Source: Oscillospiraceae bacterium (GTDB taxonomy: Bacteria; Bacillota; Clostridia; Oscillospirales; Oscillospiraceae). Taken from it: a DNA stretch of 38,164 bases. The position numbers and the translations under genes were made by a program. The stretch is from positions 1-38,164 of the forward strand of contig JAFSIK010000015.1 of the NCBI GenBank assembly GCA_017439805.1, read 5' to 3'. Of the stretch, positions 7,921 to 16,018 are shown in pieces. Every line of letters begins with the position of its first letter. Position 1 is the stretch's first letter. The notes below the pieces were generated by a model. It ran no database searches. It had not been told where the DNA came from and saw only the letters and a list, made by a program, of their open reading frames with translations.

Positions 7921-7948
7921 TTTTTCCTCCATTGGTCGTATAAAAATA

Positions 7949-7977
7949 ATTTTATACTCAATACGTTTTTTTGGCAA
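7949..7977 (-). promoter_or_regulatory. Putative promoter for phosphatase-GNAT/ygiQ operon
   Basis: On the minus strand, TTGCCA (7972-7977), a 17-nt spacer and TAAAAT (7949-7954) lie about 30 nt ahead of the ATG at 7920, in an AT-rich patch. Confidence 0.55.
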
Positions 7978-8033
7978 GAATTTTATTGCCGCGGCGGGGC
8001 AAAATAGCTGTGGCGCCACAGGAGATGTTTCTT

Positions 8034-8207
8034 ATGAACAGTACCAACACCGGAAACCTCATCAAGGGTATCGGCATCGGCATGGTGGCAGGCGCTGCCA
8101 TTTCCCTCGCCCTGAGCCCTAAAAATCCGAAGGCATCAATGACCCCCGGAAAAGCCGTTATGAACATCGGCACTGTTATCGAGAAGATCGGCAGAAGTAT
8201 GACCTGA
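8034..8207 (+). CDS. Small glycine/alanine-rich ORF, possible membrane-associated protein
   Basis: This 57-residue product has one moderately hydrophobic segment (LIKGIGIGMVAGAAISLAL, about 9-27), followed by a short basic and polar tail. It is reminiscent of small YtxH/Gly-zipper type proteins, but I cannot assign it. The ATG at 8034 is supported by GGAGATG at 8021-8027; a reading frame opening further upstream (7971) lacks such a site. It is a lone plus-strand gene between two minus-strand genes and ends at the hairpin at 8221-8247. Confidence 0.6.
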   Translation: MNSTNTGNLIKGIGIGMVAGAAISLALSPKNPKASMTPGKAVMNIGTVIEKIGRSMT

Positions 8208-8220
8208 CGGCAGGCAATAA

Positions 8221-8250
8221 AAAACCGGAGCATTACGCTCCGGTTTTGCC
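8221..8250. terminator. Bidirectional terminator
   Basis: An 11-bp perfect stem (8221-8231 with 8237-8247), flanked by an A-run and a T-run, lies between the convergent small ORF and the lipoprotein gene. Confidence 0.88.
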
Positions 8251-8253
8251 TTT

Positions 8254-8718
8254 TTATGATCTTACGACCAGACGTCCCCATACCACGTTTGCGGTCAGGT
8301 CTTCAAATACTTCCATAGCAAAGATACGCTCGCCGTTGAAGCCGGTATTTCCGTCCTTGTCGGTTTTATACAGATTTACTTTCACTTCTTCGCAGGGTTT
8401 AAGTCCGTCAAACACGAATATATGGTAAATATTCTTCTCATCGCTGTCGTTGGATTTGAGCATATACTGCTCTTTCAGAGTGATACAGCTTTCGTCTTCG
8501 ATAGAACAGTTCCAGGTGAGCAGGTTTTCCATGTCCACTTTAAGTATGACCATAACATCACCATCATCGGTGTATACAAGTTCATTACTGGAAGAGGCCG
8601 TTTCATAAGATATGGCGTGTGCGGGAGGTTCAATAAAGTTGTTGTCGGCGCCGCAGGCACAAAAAGCAAACAGCATTACGGCAATCATCATTATCAGTAT
8701 AACATTACGTTTTTTCAT
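8254..8718 (-). CDS. Putative lipoprotein of unknown function
   Basis: This 154-residue protein starts MKKRNVILIMM and has a hydrophobic signal ending in the lipobox FAFCAC (Cys about 20), so it is likely exported and lipid-anchored. The mature part is acidic and beta-rich in appearance (YTDDGDVMVILKVDMENL, EEVKVNLYKTDKDGN, GERIFAMEVFEDLTANVVWG), suggesting a small sandwich-type domain. I recognise no family. The ATG at 8718 follows a GGAGGAGA ribosome binding site; the in-frame start at 8739 lies upstream of that site and is not favoured. Confidence 0.7.
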   Translation of the reverse strand: MKKRNVILIMMIAVMLFAFCACGADNNFIEPPAHAISYETASSSNELVYTDDGDVMVILKVDMENLLTWNCSIEDESCITLKEQYMLKSNDSDEKNIYHIFVFDGLKPCEEVKVNLYKTDKDGNTGFNGERIFAMEVFEDLTANVVWGRLVVRS

Positions 8719-8758
8719 ATTTATCTCCTCCGGGGGCAATTATGCCACAGATGAAAAT

Positions 8759-8787
8759 ACTATATCAAAATTCACTTTAATATACAA
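8759..8787 (-). promoter_or_regulatory. Putative promoter for lipoprotein gene
   Basis: On the minus strand, TTGTAT (8782-8787), a 17-nt spacer and TATAGT (8759-8764) lie about 40 nt ahead of the ATG at 8718. Confidence 0.5.
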
Positions 8788-8818
8788 GTAAATTTTCGAC
8801 TTAAATCTTTATATTATC

Positions 8819-8847
8819 TTTACACCGAGGTCGAGTTGTGCTAATAT
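8819..8847 (+). promoter_or_regulatory. Putative promoter for the Mrp-type operon
   Basis: TTTACA (8819-8824), a 17-nt spacer and TAATAT (8842-8847) lie about 50 nt ahead of the first antiporter gene. This is the best -35/-10 pair in the intergenic stretch. Confidence 0.5.
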
Positions 8848-8898
8848 TATTAATACTTAAATACTTACAAAGTTAGTTAGCAAAAACGGAGTGGTCTC

Positions 8899-9363
8899 TT
8901 GCCTTTCGCAATCTTTATTATCTGGCTAATATTCAGTGGTCGGCTGACACCGGAGATAATCATCTTCGGAATCGTTATTTCAGCCGGTCTGAGTTTTGTG
9001 CTTATAAAATACGCCGGCTACAGCTTCAAAAAGGAGCTGAAGCTTTGGCGTTCTTTTTTTGTCTTTATCCGCTTTATCGGACGCCTTATTACCGACATGT
9101 TTGAATCTGCTTTCAAGGTAACGGGTTTCATTCTCAGCGGAAAGGAAATAAAACCCCGTATGGTCACCTGCCACTCACCTGTTAAAAAACTTCTGCCCAG
9201 GATGATGCTTGCAAACTCCATAACCCTTACCCCGGGCACCATAACTGTTTCCGCTGACGATGAAAAGTGCACCGTGCACTGTCTGGACGAGAGTTTCTCC
9301 ACTCCCATGGAGGATAACTGCGCGGCTGAAAAGCTGCTTGAGAAACTGGAGGAACGGCTGTGA
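8899..9363 (+). CDS. mrpE: Na+/H+ antiporter subunit E (MrpE/MnhE)
   Basis: This 154-residue protein is the E subunit of a multi-subunit Mrp-type cation/proton antiporter. Two N-terminal membrane helices (about 3-35) are followed by the cytosolic domain with the family block ANSITLTPGTITVS and TVHCLD. It is thought to aid assembly or stability of the membrane complex (family knowledge). It uses a TTG start at 8899 preceded by GGAG (8888-8891); no better in-frame start exists. It is first in a tightly packed ten-gene operon, and its stop overlaps the GTG start of the F subunit by 4 nt. Confidence 0.9.
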   Translation: MPFAIFIIWLIFSGRLTPEIIIFGIVISAGLSFVLIKYAGYSFKKELKLWRSFFVFIRFIGRLITDMFESAFKVTGFILSGKEIKPRMVTCHSPVKKLLPRMMLANSITLTPGTITVSADDEKCTVHCLDESFSTPMEDNCAAEKLLEKLEERL

Positions 9364-9674
9364 GCATCGAAAGAGCCTATGAAATAATGTTCACCGCAGC
9401 ACTGGTGGCCATGGCATTGGTATGCCTTTTCATTCTGATAAGAGCCATTATCGGCCCCAGAGTTGCCGACAGGCTGATGTCCGTAAACTTCATTAACACC
9501 GCAATAATTGCCCTCATCATTACTCTTTCCCTGTTTTTAAAACAGGACTGGCTGTTGGACGTGGCCCTTATTTACGGCCTTATCAGCTTTCTTGCGGTGG
9601 TTATACTATCGAAGGTATACATAGCCGCTCTTACCGAAAAGTCCCCCGGAGAGGAGGACGACAGCGATGGCTGA
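9360..9674 (+). CDS. mrpF: Na+/H+ antiporter subunit F (MrpF)
   Basis: This 104-residue protein has three predicted transmembrane helices and matches MrpF/MnhF: LIRAIIGPRVADRLMSVNFI, then LFLKQDWLLDVALIYGLISFLAVVILSKV. The conserved Asp in the LLDVALIYG helix is typical of the subunit. It starts with GTG inside the mrpE stop (GTGA overlap) and overlaps the G subunit by 8 nt, so translation is coupled throughout. The C-terminus is acidic. The order E-F-G is the usual one for split Mrp operons. Confidence 0.92.
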   Translation: MSIERAYEIMFTAALVAMALVCLFILIRAIIGPRVADRLMSVNFINTAIIALIITLSLFLKQDWLLDVALIYGLISFLAVVILSKVYIAALTEKSPGEEDDSDG

Positions 9675-10023
9675 GTGGATCCGTTTCGGCGTCAGCGCCA
9701 TTTTGATGCTGGCGGGTCTGATAATGTTTATCATATCCGTCATCGGCGTTTATAAATTCAAATATGCCCTCAACCGTATGCACGCGGCGGCAATCGTTGA
9801 TTCCGTGGGCATTCTGCTGACCAGTCTTTCTGCCATAGTGGCTTACGGCGTCAGCTGGGCATCTGTAAAAATTATCGTAATTATAATTTTCATATGGCTT
9901 ACAAGCCCTGTTGCGGCCCATCTTGTCAGCCGCATTGAAGTAAGCACCGCCCCGGACACCCACACCCATATGACCGTATGTGACAAAACAAAATGCAAGG
10001 AGGGCGAAAATGACCGCAATTGA
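9667..10023 (+). CDS. mrpG: Na+/H+ antiporter subunit G (MrpG)
   Basis: This 118-residue protein has three membrane helices and matches MrpG/MnhG: FIISVIGVYKFKYALNRMHAAAIVDSVG, then a long hydrophobic run ending FIWLTSPVAAHLVSR. The conserved LNRMHAA segment is the family signature. It sits between subunit F and the MbhD-like subunit, overlapping both by several nt. It has a His/Thr-rich hydrophilic C-terminal tail. Confidence 0.92.
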   Translation: MAEWIRFGVSAILMLAGLIMFIISVIGVYKFKYALNRMHAAAIVDSVGILLTSLSAIVAYGVSWASVKIIVIIIFIWLTSPVAAHLVSRIEVSTAPDTHTHMTVCDKTKCKEGENDRN

Positions 10024-10288
10024 GATTTTCCGCATCATTCTGGTCTGCTCTCTGGTGCTTTGCGCTCTGGCCTCCGCCATTGTCAGAAGCGCTCTTTTGA
10101 CCGTTATAATTTTCATGTCCTACGGACTTATCATGACCGTGGTGTGGATAACCCTGCAGGCTCCCGACCTTGCAATAACCGAGGCCGCAGTTGGCGCGGG
10201 CATCACCAGCATACTTTTCTTTGTTACTCTGAGAAAAATCAACCAGATAAGAAAACAGCGCAGGAGCGACGATGAAGAAGGATCATAA
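10010..10288 (+). CDS. MbhD-like antiporter subunit (detached MrpA C-terminal segment)
   Basis: This 92-residue membrane protein has three hydrophobic helices and the block WITLQAPDLAITEAAVGAGITSILF. That block matches the MbhD/DUF4040 domain found in the C-terminal part of large MrpA proteins. Here it is a separate gene, as in split Mrp and in Mbh/Mbs complexes. ATG at 10010 is preferred to an earlier in-frame start at 9980 because AAGGAGGG (9997-10004) lies 5 nt upstream. It overlaps both the G subunit and the following MbhE-MrpB gene. Confidence 0.85.
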   Translation: MTAIEIFRIILVCSLVLCALASAIVRSALLTVIIFMSYGLIMTVVWITLQAPDLAITEAAVGAGITSILFFVTLRKINQIRKQRRSDDEEGS

Positions 10289-11171
10289 GCTTGTCCGGAT
10301 GTGGAAGGAAGGCGACTGGGATCTCTATGAGAATCTGAACGTCTATACCGGCCGTCCGGAAAAGAAAAACCGAAAACTCAGCTTCCCCCCCGCCCCAATG
10401 CCGGAAACCGCTAAGGCCCAGACCCGGGCCTTTTACAGGCTGTTTACGGTACTGGCGGTGGTTTTGTGCGCCGTTTTGGCCTCTTCGCTTATAATTTCCG
10501 CAGCTGTAATGCCCCAATTCGGCGCTGTGGACGCACCTGCGGTAAACCAGGTGTATCTGCGCTATGCCGACCGGTGGCTGGCCGATACAGGCGCCACAAA
10601 TATCGTGGCGGGCGTTATCCTCAATTACCGCGCTTTTGATACCCTTGGCGAATCCCATGTGCTTTTTGCGGCTCTTTGCGCGGTAATGCTGCTTCTGACC
10701 GACTGCAGGGACGACAGGAAATCCATTACCCGGCATGAACCTCTTTTTAACCCCAGAAAAGATGTAATTATAACTCAGGTTGTAAAAATACTTATCCCTT
10801 TGATTCTGGTTTTCGGCATTTATGTTGTGCTGAACGGCCATCTTTCACCCGGTGGCGGTTTTTCCGGCGGCACCATCATGGGCGCGGCTTTCATTCTTTA
10901 CGCCGCAGCCTTCGGCTTTGAGGCCTCCGAACGCATTTTAAGTCCCAGAGTAAACAAGATACTCACCGCCGCGGCACTGATTTTTTACAGTCTTATAAAA
11001 TCCTATTCCTTCTACACCGGCGCCAATCATCTGGAAAGCTTTATCACAAACGGCGTGCCCGGTCGCATTGTCAGTGCGGGTCTTATCCTGCCGCTCAACA
11101 TTGCCGTGGGACTTGTTGTGTGCTGCACCATGTACGGGATGTACTCCCTGTTCAAAAGGGGGCGCACATGA
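10272..11171 (+). CDS. MbhE-MrpB fused antiporter subunit
   Basis: This 299-residue protein combines two units that are often separate. After a 50-residue hydrophilic leader and one membrane helix comes the MbhE-like block TGATNIVAGVILNYRAFDTLGE, which is the extreme C-terminus of classical MrpA. It is followed by the MrpB/MnhB domain (about 155-299) with LYVVLNGHLSPGGGFSGG-type sequence and FYTGANHLESFITNG. It therefore links the A and B portions of the complex. It overlaps the MbhD-like gene by 17 nt and the C subunit by 4 nt (ATGA). Confidence 0.85.
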   Translation: MKKDHKLVRMWKEGDWDLYENLNVYTGRPEKKNRKLSFPPAPMPETAKAQTRAFYRLFTVLAVVLCAVLASSLIISAAVMPQFGAVDAPAVNQVYLRYADRWLADTGATNIVAGVILNYRAFDTLGESHVLFAALCAVMLLLTDCRDDRKSITRHEPLFNPRKDVIITQVVKILIPLILVFGIYVVLNGHLSPGGGFSGGTIMGAAFILYAAAFGFEASERILSPRVNKILTAAALIFYSLIKSYSFYTGANHLESFITNGVPGRIVSAGLILPLNIAVGLVVCCTMYGMYSLFKRGRT

Positions 11172-11557
11172 TACATAACATTCTTCACAACTATCTGTTC
11201 TGGGTTTCAATGATTATTTTTGTCATTGGTATTTTCATGCTGGCTCTGGACAGAAACCTTATCAAAAAAATAATCGGTCTAAACATTATGGATACGGCGG
11301 CGTACCTGTTTTTGGGTTCGCTGGGCTATATTCAGGGTCTGAGTGCGCCCATTTTTACCGGCAAGACCATGGGGCAGACCGGTTCCGAACTGTTTATAAA
11401 CCCCATTCCCTCGGCGCTGGTGCTGACGGGCATCGTGGTTTCCGTAAGCGTTACTGCCCTGCTGCTGGCTCTGACGGTAAGACTTTATAAAAAATACAAT
11501 ACCCTCAATCTGGACGAAATTATCGAGGCCGCCGGAAAGGAGGAAGATGATGACTGA
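11168..11557 (+). CDS. mrpC: Na+/H+ antiporter subunit C (MrpC, NuoK-like)
   Basis: This 129-residue protein has three membrane helices and is homologous to NuoK. The motifs are FMLALDRNLIKKIIGLNIMDTAA and NPIPSALVLTGIVVSVSVTALLLAL; the latter is the conserved PxPQALVLTxIV-type block. ATG at 11168 overlaps the preceding stop by 4 nt and is preferred to an in-frame start at 11120 inside the upstream gene. Its end overlaps the D subunit by 11 nt. Confidence 0.9.
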   Translation: MIHNILHNYLFWVSMIIFVIGIFMLALDRNLIKKIIGLNIMDTAAYLFLGSLGYIQGLSAPIFTGKTMGQTGSELFINPIPSALVLTGIVVSVSVTALLLALTVRLYKKYNTLNLDEIIEAAGKEEDDD

Positions 11558-13049
11558 GTTTTTCATTAACTTCCCCTGCTTTTCCATAATTCTGGCCCTT
11601 TTGGCATCGGCGGTAAGCACTCTTCTGGGTAAAAGCGCAGCACGGAGGCTTACAATTATCGTCTGCGCCCTTATTTTCTGCGCAAGTCTTTGCACTCTTT
11701 ATCATGTTGTCTGCGCGGGCGAAAGTGTGACCTATATGATGGGTCATTTCCCCGCGCCCTTCGGAAACGAGATTCGATTCGGTATTTTCGAGTGCATTAT
11801 GGCGGCGACCTTCTCCCTTGTGATGGTGCTGTGCGTCATCGGCGGCGCCGGCAGTGTCATCGAGCGCATCGGCGGTTTCAGACAAAACTTATACTACATT
11901 ATGGCGGATCTGGCTCTGGCCTCCCTGCTGGCTCTGACCTATACCAACGACATTTTCACCGGCTATGTTTTCGTTGAGATATGTACCGTTGCGGCCTGCG
12001 GCCTGCTGGCGGCAAGAAACTCCGGCAAGAGCATTTCCGCAGCTATGCGTTACATGATTTTCAGCCTTATAGGCTCCGGCCTGCTTGTTCTGGGCATCAT
12101 TTTCCTTTACGGAATTACCGGTCATCTGCTGTTTCCCCAGCTTAAAGAAAGCGTGGCTTCGCTGTGGGCAAGCGGACAGTACAGAATCCCCCTTACGGCG
12201 GCCCTGTGTCTGCTGACCATCGGCCCTGCCATAAAAAGCGGTCTTTTCCCCTTCCATCTGTGGATGCCCGACACCTATTCCACCGCCCTGCCCGGCTCAG
12301 CGGGCATTCTGTCCGGCATAATTTCCAAAGGCTACATCGTTTTTATGATGAAGCTGGTTTTTCAGGTGTTCGGTACAGAAATTTTCTTTGAAAGCGGCAT
12401 CAGCCTTATTTTCCTCGTTTTTGGCATCTGCGCTATGATTTTCGGCTCGGTGGGAGCCATCAGAGCCAAGAGCATTTCCCGTATGAACGCATACTCCTCT
12501 GCCGCCCAGATTGGATACATCTACATGGGCATGGGCATTTCCGCGGAAATCGGTATGCTGGCAGCTGCGCTTCATATTATTTGTCACGCGGTTACAAAGA
12601 GCGCGGTTTTCCTGTCCTCCGGTGAGCTTATAAGAGTTTCCGGCGGCAAGAGCGACTTTTTCTCCCTGCAGGGCGCAGGCCACCGGGCAAAGCTTGCCGG
12701 CGTGGTATTTACCGTGGGCGCAATGAGCATGGTCGGCATCCCCCTAACCATGGGATTTATAACAAAAATCTACTTTGCCCGGGCGGGCATCACCGCCGAC
12801 GGTATGACTCTGGCGGTACTTCTGGCGCTGGCTGTGAGCACGGTGCTCAATGTGGTGTATTTCCTGAAAACCATGATACGCATATATACTCCCCAAAAAG
12901 TTGGCTCTCAGGAGCACATCGTCACCGGCGCACCAAAAGGGAAAATGCTGGCCTTTTCCGGCCTGGTGCTTACTGTTTTGAACATCTGTCTCGGCCTGCA
13001 CTGTGAGCCTCTGGTGCAGCTTTTGCGCCGTGGCATCGAAATGATTTGA
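11547..13049 (+). CDS. mrpD: Na+/H+ antiporter subunit D (MrpD, NuoM/N-like)
   Basis: This 500-residue polytopic protein (about 14 helices) is of the proton-translocating antiporter family shared with complex I subunits L/M/N. The key charged residues are in place: the TM5 Glu in FTGYVFVEICT and the TM7 Lys in GPAIKSGLFPFHLWMPDTYS. The TM8 Lys is seen in GIISKGYIVFMMK. It directly follows MrpC, the normal position for MrpD. The ribosome binding site is GGAGG, 6 nt before the ATG at 11547; the ATG at 11550 is an equal alternative. Confidence 0.9.
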   Translation: MMTEFFINFPCFSIILALLASAVSTLLGKSAARRLTIIVCALIFCASLCTLYHVVCAGESVTYMMGHFPAPFGNEIRFGIFECIMAATFSLVMVLCVIGGAGSVIERIGGFRQNLYYIMADLALASLLALTYTNDIFTGYVFVEICTVAACGLLAARNSGKSISAAMRYMIFSLIGSGLLVLGIIFLYGITGHLLFPQLKESVASLWASGQYRIPLTAALCLLTIGPAIKSGLFPFHLWMPDTYSTALPGSAGILSGIISKGYIVFMMKLVFQVFGTEIFFESGISLIFLVFGICAMIFGSVGAIRAKSISRMNAYSSAAQIGYIYMGMGISAEIGMLAAALHIICHAVTKSAVFLSSGELIRVSGGKSDFFSLQGAGHRAKLAGVVFTVGAMSMVGIPLTMGFITKIYFARAGITADGMTLAVLLALAVSTVLNVVYFLKTMIRIYTPQKVGSQEHIVTGAPKGKMLAFSGLVLTVLNICLGLHCEPLVQLLRRGIEMI

Positions 13050-13062
13050 AAGGAGGGCGCAC

Positions 13063-14544
13063 ATGAATACTGCATTTATGCTTATTATGATATTTTTGCC
13101 GATAGTTTTCGGCGCGGTGCTGCCCGCCTTTGGAAAAAAGCATAAGCTGAGAAACGGCTTTGTTACGGCCGTACTGGCAATTGAGCTGGCTCTGGCGATA
13201 TATTTCGCGGTCTGCGGCGGTTTTTCCATGAAGCTGTGGTCCTTCACCGACCAGATATCCATCGGCTTTGCAAACGACGGCCCGGCGAGATTTTTCTCCC
13301 TGCTTTTTGCCGCCGTATGGCTGCCTGTGGGTATTTACGGTTTTGTATATATGAAACACGAGGGCTGGGAGACGCGATTTTACTCCTTTTACATGATGGT
13401 GGAGGGCGCGCTGATAGGCATGGCCTGTTCCAGCAATCTTGTGTCCATGTACATATTCTTTGAGGTTGTCACTCTTACCTCCCTGCCGATGGTACTGCAC
13501 AGCCTTAAAAAAGAGGCCATAAACGCCTCCTTGAAGTATCTGTTTTATTCTATCGCCGGTGCCTTTATGGCGCTGCTTGGCATTCTGTTCCTCAGCCGCT
13601 ACTGCACTACTCTTGACTTTGCCCCGGGCGGCACTCTGGATTTCGCTGCCATGGCAGGAAAGGAAAAGCTGCTGCTTGCCATAATTTTTATCGGAGTTAT
13701 GGGATTTGGCGTGAAGGCGGGCATGTACCCCCTCCACGGATGGCTGCCCACGGCCCATCCCGTAGCCCCCTCCCCCGCCAGCGCGGTGCTTTCCGGTATC
13801 ATAACAAAAAGCGGCGTTATCGGAATTTTCCGTATCATCTATTACATTGTCGGCGCTCAGTTCCTTCGCGGCACATGGGTGCAGTACACCTGGCTTATCC
13901 TTGCGATGCTTACCATCGTTATGGGCTCCGCCATGGCGTACAGGGAAAAGGTTTTCAAAAAGCGTCTGGCATACTCCACTGTCAGTCAGGTCTCCTACGT
14001 GCTGCTGGGTATTTTTATGCTGACCGGTGCGGGCGTGGTGGGTTCCCTTCTGCACGTGGTGTTTCACGCGGCGGCGAAGGTTGGACTCTTCCTTGTGGCA
14101 GGCACGGTGATTTTTGCCACCGGCCGTACGAAAGTCGAAGAGCTTCGCGGAGCTTTCAAGGAAGTGCCTCTTCTTGGCTGGTGCTTTACTTTTGTGGCGC
14201 TGGCTCTCATCGGCATCCCTCCCCTGTCCGGATTTGTCAGCAAATGGTACCTTGCCACGGCGGCGCTCAGCTCCGGTCTGGGTGTGATATGCTGGATCGC
14301 ACCGGTTGTGCTGCTGGTATCCGCCCTGCTTACGGCGGGATATCTGCTGCCTATCACGGTCAGAGGATTTTTCCCCGGAGCGGATTACGCCCCCGAAAAG
14401 CGCGCGCCCCGTCTTAAAGACGTACACGGCGGCGCCGTTCTGGGCGTTATGCACGTTGTTTTTGCCGCTCTCTCCGTGGCGCTGGGAGTATTCTCCGGCA
14501 GCCTTGTAACTGTTTTCTCCAATATTGCAAATACACTTTTTTAA
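13063..14544 (+). CDS. Antiporter-like NuoM/MrpD-type subunit, second copy
   Basis: This 493-residue membrane protein is of the same proton_antipo_M family. It retains the TM5 Glu (MYIFFEVVTLTSLPMVLHS) and the TM7 Lys (FGVKAGMYPLHGWLPTAHP), together with ASAVLSGIITKSG and YREKVFKKRLAYSTVSQVSY. It is clearly distinct from the D subunit before it, so it is a diverged paralogue and not a recent duplication. The ribosome binding site is AAGGAGG (13049-13055), and the start is 13 nt after mrpD. A third and fourth antiporter-like subunit follow, so it is expected to provide an additional ion or proton path in the same complex. Confidence 0.88.
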   Translation: MNTAFMLIMIFLPIVFGAVLPAFGKKHKLRNGFVTAVLAIELALAIYFAVCGGFSMKLWSFTDQISIGFANDGPARFFSLLFAAVWLPVGIYGFVYMKHEGWETRFYSFYMMVEGALIGMACSSNLVSMYIFFEVVTLTSLPMVLHSLKKEAINASLKYLFYSIAGAFMALLGILFLSRYCTTLDFAPGGTLDFAAMAGKEKLLLAIIFIGVMGFGVKAGMYPLHGWLPTAHPVAPSPASAVLSGIITKSGVIGIFRIIYYIVGAQFLRGTWVQYTWLILAMLTIVMGSAMAYREKVFKKRLAYSTVSQVSYVLLGIFMLTGAGVVGSLLHVVFHAAAKVGLFLVAGTVIFATGRTKVEELRGAFKEVPLLGWCFTFVALALIGIPPLSGFVSKWYLATAALSSGLGVICWIAPVVLLVSALLTAGYLLPITVRGFFPGADYAPEKRAPRLKDVHGGAVLGVMHVVFAALSVALGVFSGSLVTVFSNIANTLF

Positions 14545-14554
14545 GAGGTAAAAA

Positions 14555-16018
14555 ATGCCCTGGAAGCTCGTTTTAGGGGTGTGCATACTGTTACCCGTGG
14601 TAATGGGATTTGTTATGTACGCCTGTAAAAACAAAATAGAACCGCGGATAAACCGCTGGGCCTGTGTAACAGTCTTTATTGAGGCTGCCCTGGTCTGGTG
14701 GGCGGTTTTGTGCTGCCCCGGTGACACCTACACCCTTTTCAGTCTGACCGAGGGCATCACCCTGGTGCTCCGTTTTGACGGTCTGGGAAGGTTTTTCGCC
14801 GGACTTATCGCCACACTCTGGCCGCTGACCACCATATACGCCTTCGGTTATATGGCTCATCAGCCCAGAAAGGGCATGTTTTACGCATTTTTCGTAATGT
14901 CATTCGGCGTAACTGCGGGAGTTGCCATGGCAGGCAATCTGCTGACAATGTACGTTTTTTACGAGCTTCTGACGCTGTCCACTCTGCCTCTTGTAATGCA
15001 CGAAATGGACACAAAAGCCGTCAGAGCCGGACGCATATATCTTGTAATGTGCGTTGGCGGCGCGGCATTCGGTTTTGCTGCCATGGTGTTTTTCCAGACC
15101 ACAGGATGCTCTCTGGAATTTATTCTCGGCGGCAACCTGTCTGAATTTACCGCAGGAAAACATGTAACCGTTTTTATGTTCATACTGGGATTTTTCGGTT
15201 TCGGTGTAAAGACCGCCGTCTTCCCTCTCTATTTCTGGCTTATCTCCGCATCTGTCGCCCCCACCCCCGTAACTGCTCTGCTTCACGCGGTGGCGGTTGT
15301 AAAAGCCGGCGCTTTCGGTGTAATAAGGCTTATTTACTACGTATGCGGCACGCAGCTGCTCTCCGGAACCTGGGGGCAGTATGTGGTGCTGGCGGCAGCT
15401 CTTGTAACAATGCTTTTCGGAAGCTCCATGGCTGTAAAGGAGACTCATTTTAAACGGCGTGTGGCCTACTGCACCGTTTCAAACCTCTCCTATATTCTTA
15501 TGGGCGCGGCGATGATGAGTCCTGTAGGCATGGCGGCGGCAATAATGCACATTCTCTGCCACGCAGTAAGCAAGATACTGGCATTTTTCTGCGTGGGCGC
15601 GGTGCTTGAAACCACTCACCTGCAGTATATTGCCGATATGGAGGGTATGGGTCGAAAAATGCCTGTTACCTTCGCAACCTATACTGTGGCGGCTCTCAGT
15701 CTTACCGGCATACCTCCCCTCTGCGGATTTTTCAGCAAGTGGAATCTGCTGACAGCCATGGTTGAGGCCGGAAACGCAGCAGGTCTGATTGCGGCGGCGG
15801 TGCTTATAATCTGCGCCTTTCTTTCCGCAATTTATATGCTGTCTGTTATGGTGCGCGCTTTCTTTATGCCGGGAAAAAATACCGGCGCAGGCATAATTGA
15901 AGCGGACAAACGAATGCTGGTGCCCATGGTCATAATTGCCGTGGGGGTAATTCTTATAGGAATTTTTGCGTCTGATTTTATGACGCTTGCCAACAATATC
16001 GCAACGGGATTGATTTAA
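14555..16018 (+). CDS. Antiporter-like NuoM/MrpD-type subunit, third copy
   Basis: This 487-residue polytopic protein has the same fold and the TM5 Glu (MYVFYELLTLSTLPLVMHE) and TM7 Lys (FGVKTAVFPLYFWLISASVAP). The helix-8 region reads ALLHAVAVVKAGAFG, with His and Lys. KETHFKRRVAYCTVSNLSY follows the pattern seen in the previous gene, so the two are sister paralogues. The start at 14555 has an AAGAGG-type site 6 nt upstream. The stop codon is immediately followed by the TTG start of the next gene. Confidence 0.88.
   Translation: MPWKLVLGVCILLPVVMGFVMYACKNKIEPRINRWACVTVFIEAALVWWAVLCCPGDTYTLFSLTEGITLVLRFDGLGRFFAGLIATLWPLTTIYAFGYMAHQPRKGMFYAFFVMSFGVTAGVAMAGNLLTMYVFYELLTLSTLPLVMHEMDTKAVRAGRIYLVMCVGGAAFGFAAMVFFQTTGCSLEFILGGNLSEFTAGKHVTVFMFILGFFGFGVKTAVFPLYFWLISASVAPTPVTALLHAVAVVKAGAFGVIRLIYYVCGTQLLSGTWGQYVVLAAALVTMLFGSSMAVKETHFKRRVAYCTVSNLSYILMGAAMMSPVGMAAAIMHILCHAVSKILAFFCVGAVLETTHLQYIADMEGMGRKMPVTFATYTVAALSLTGIPPLCGFFSKWNLLTAMVEAGNAAGLIAAAVLIICAFLSAIYMLSVMVRAFFMPGKNTGAGIIEADKRMLVPMVIIAVGVILIGIFASDFMTLANNIATGLI

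Noticed and set aside
12970..14727. Very long minus-strand open frame (585 codons) across the antiporter genes
   Set aside because: It is the antisense shadow of two membrane-protein genes. Its translation is low-complexity His/Gln/Lys-rich, with no domain pattern and no ribosome binding site.
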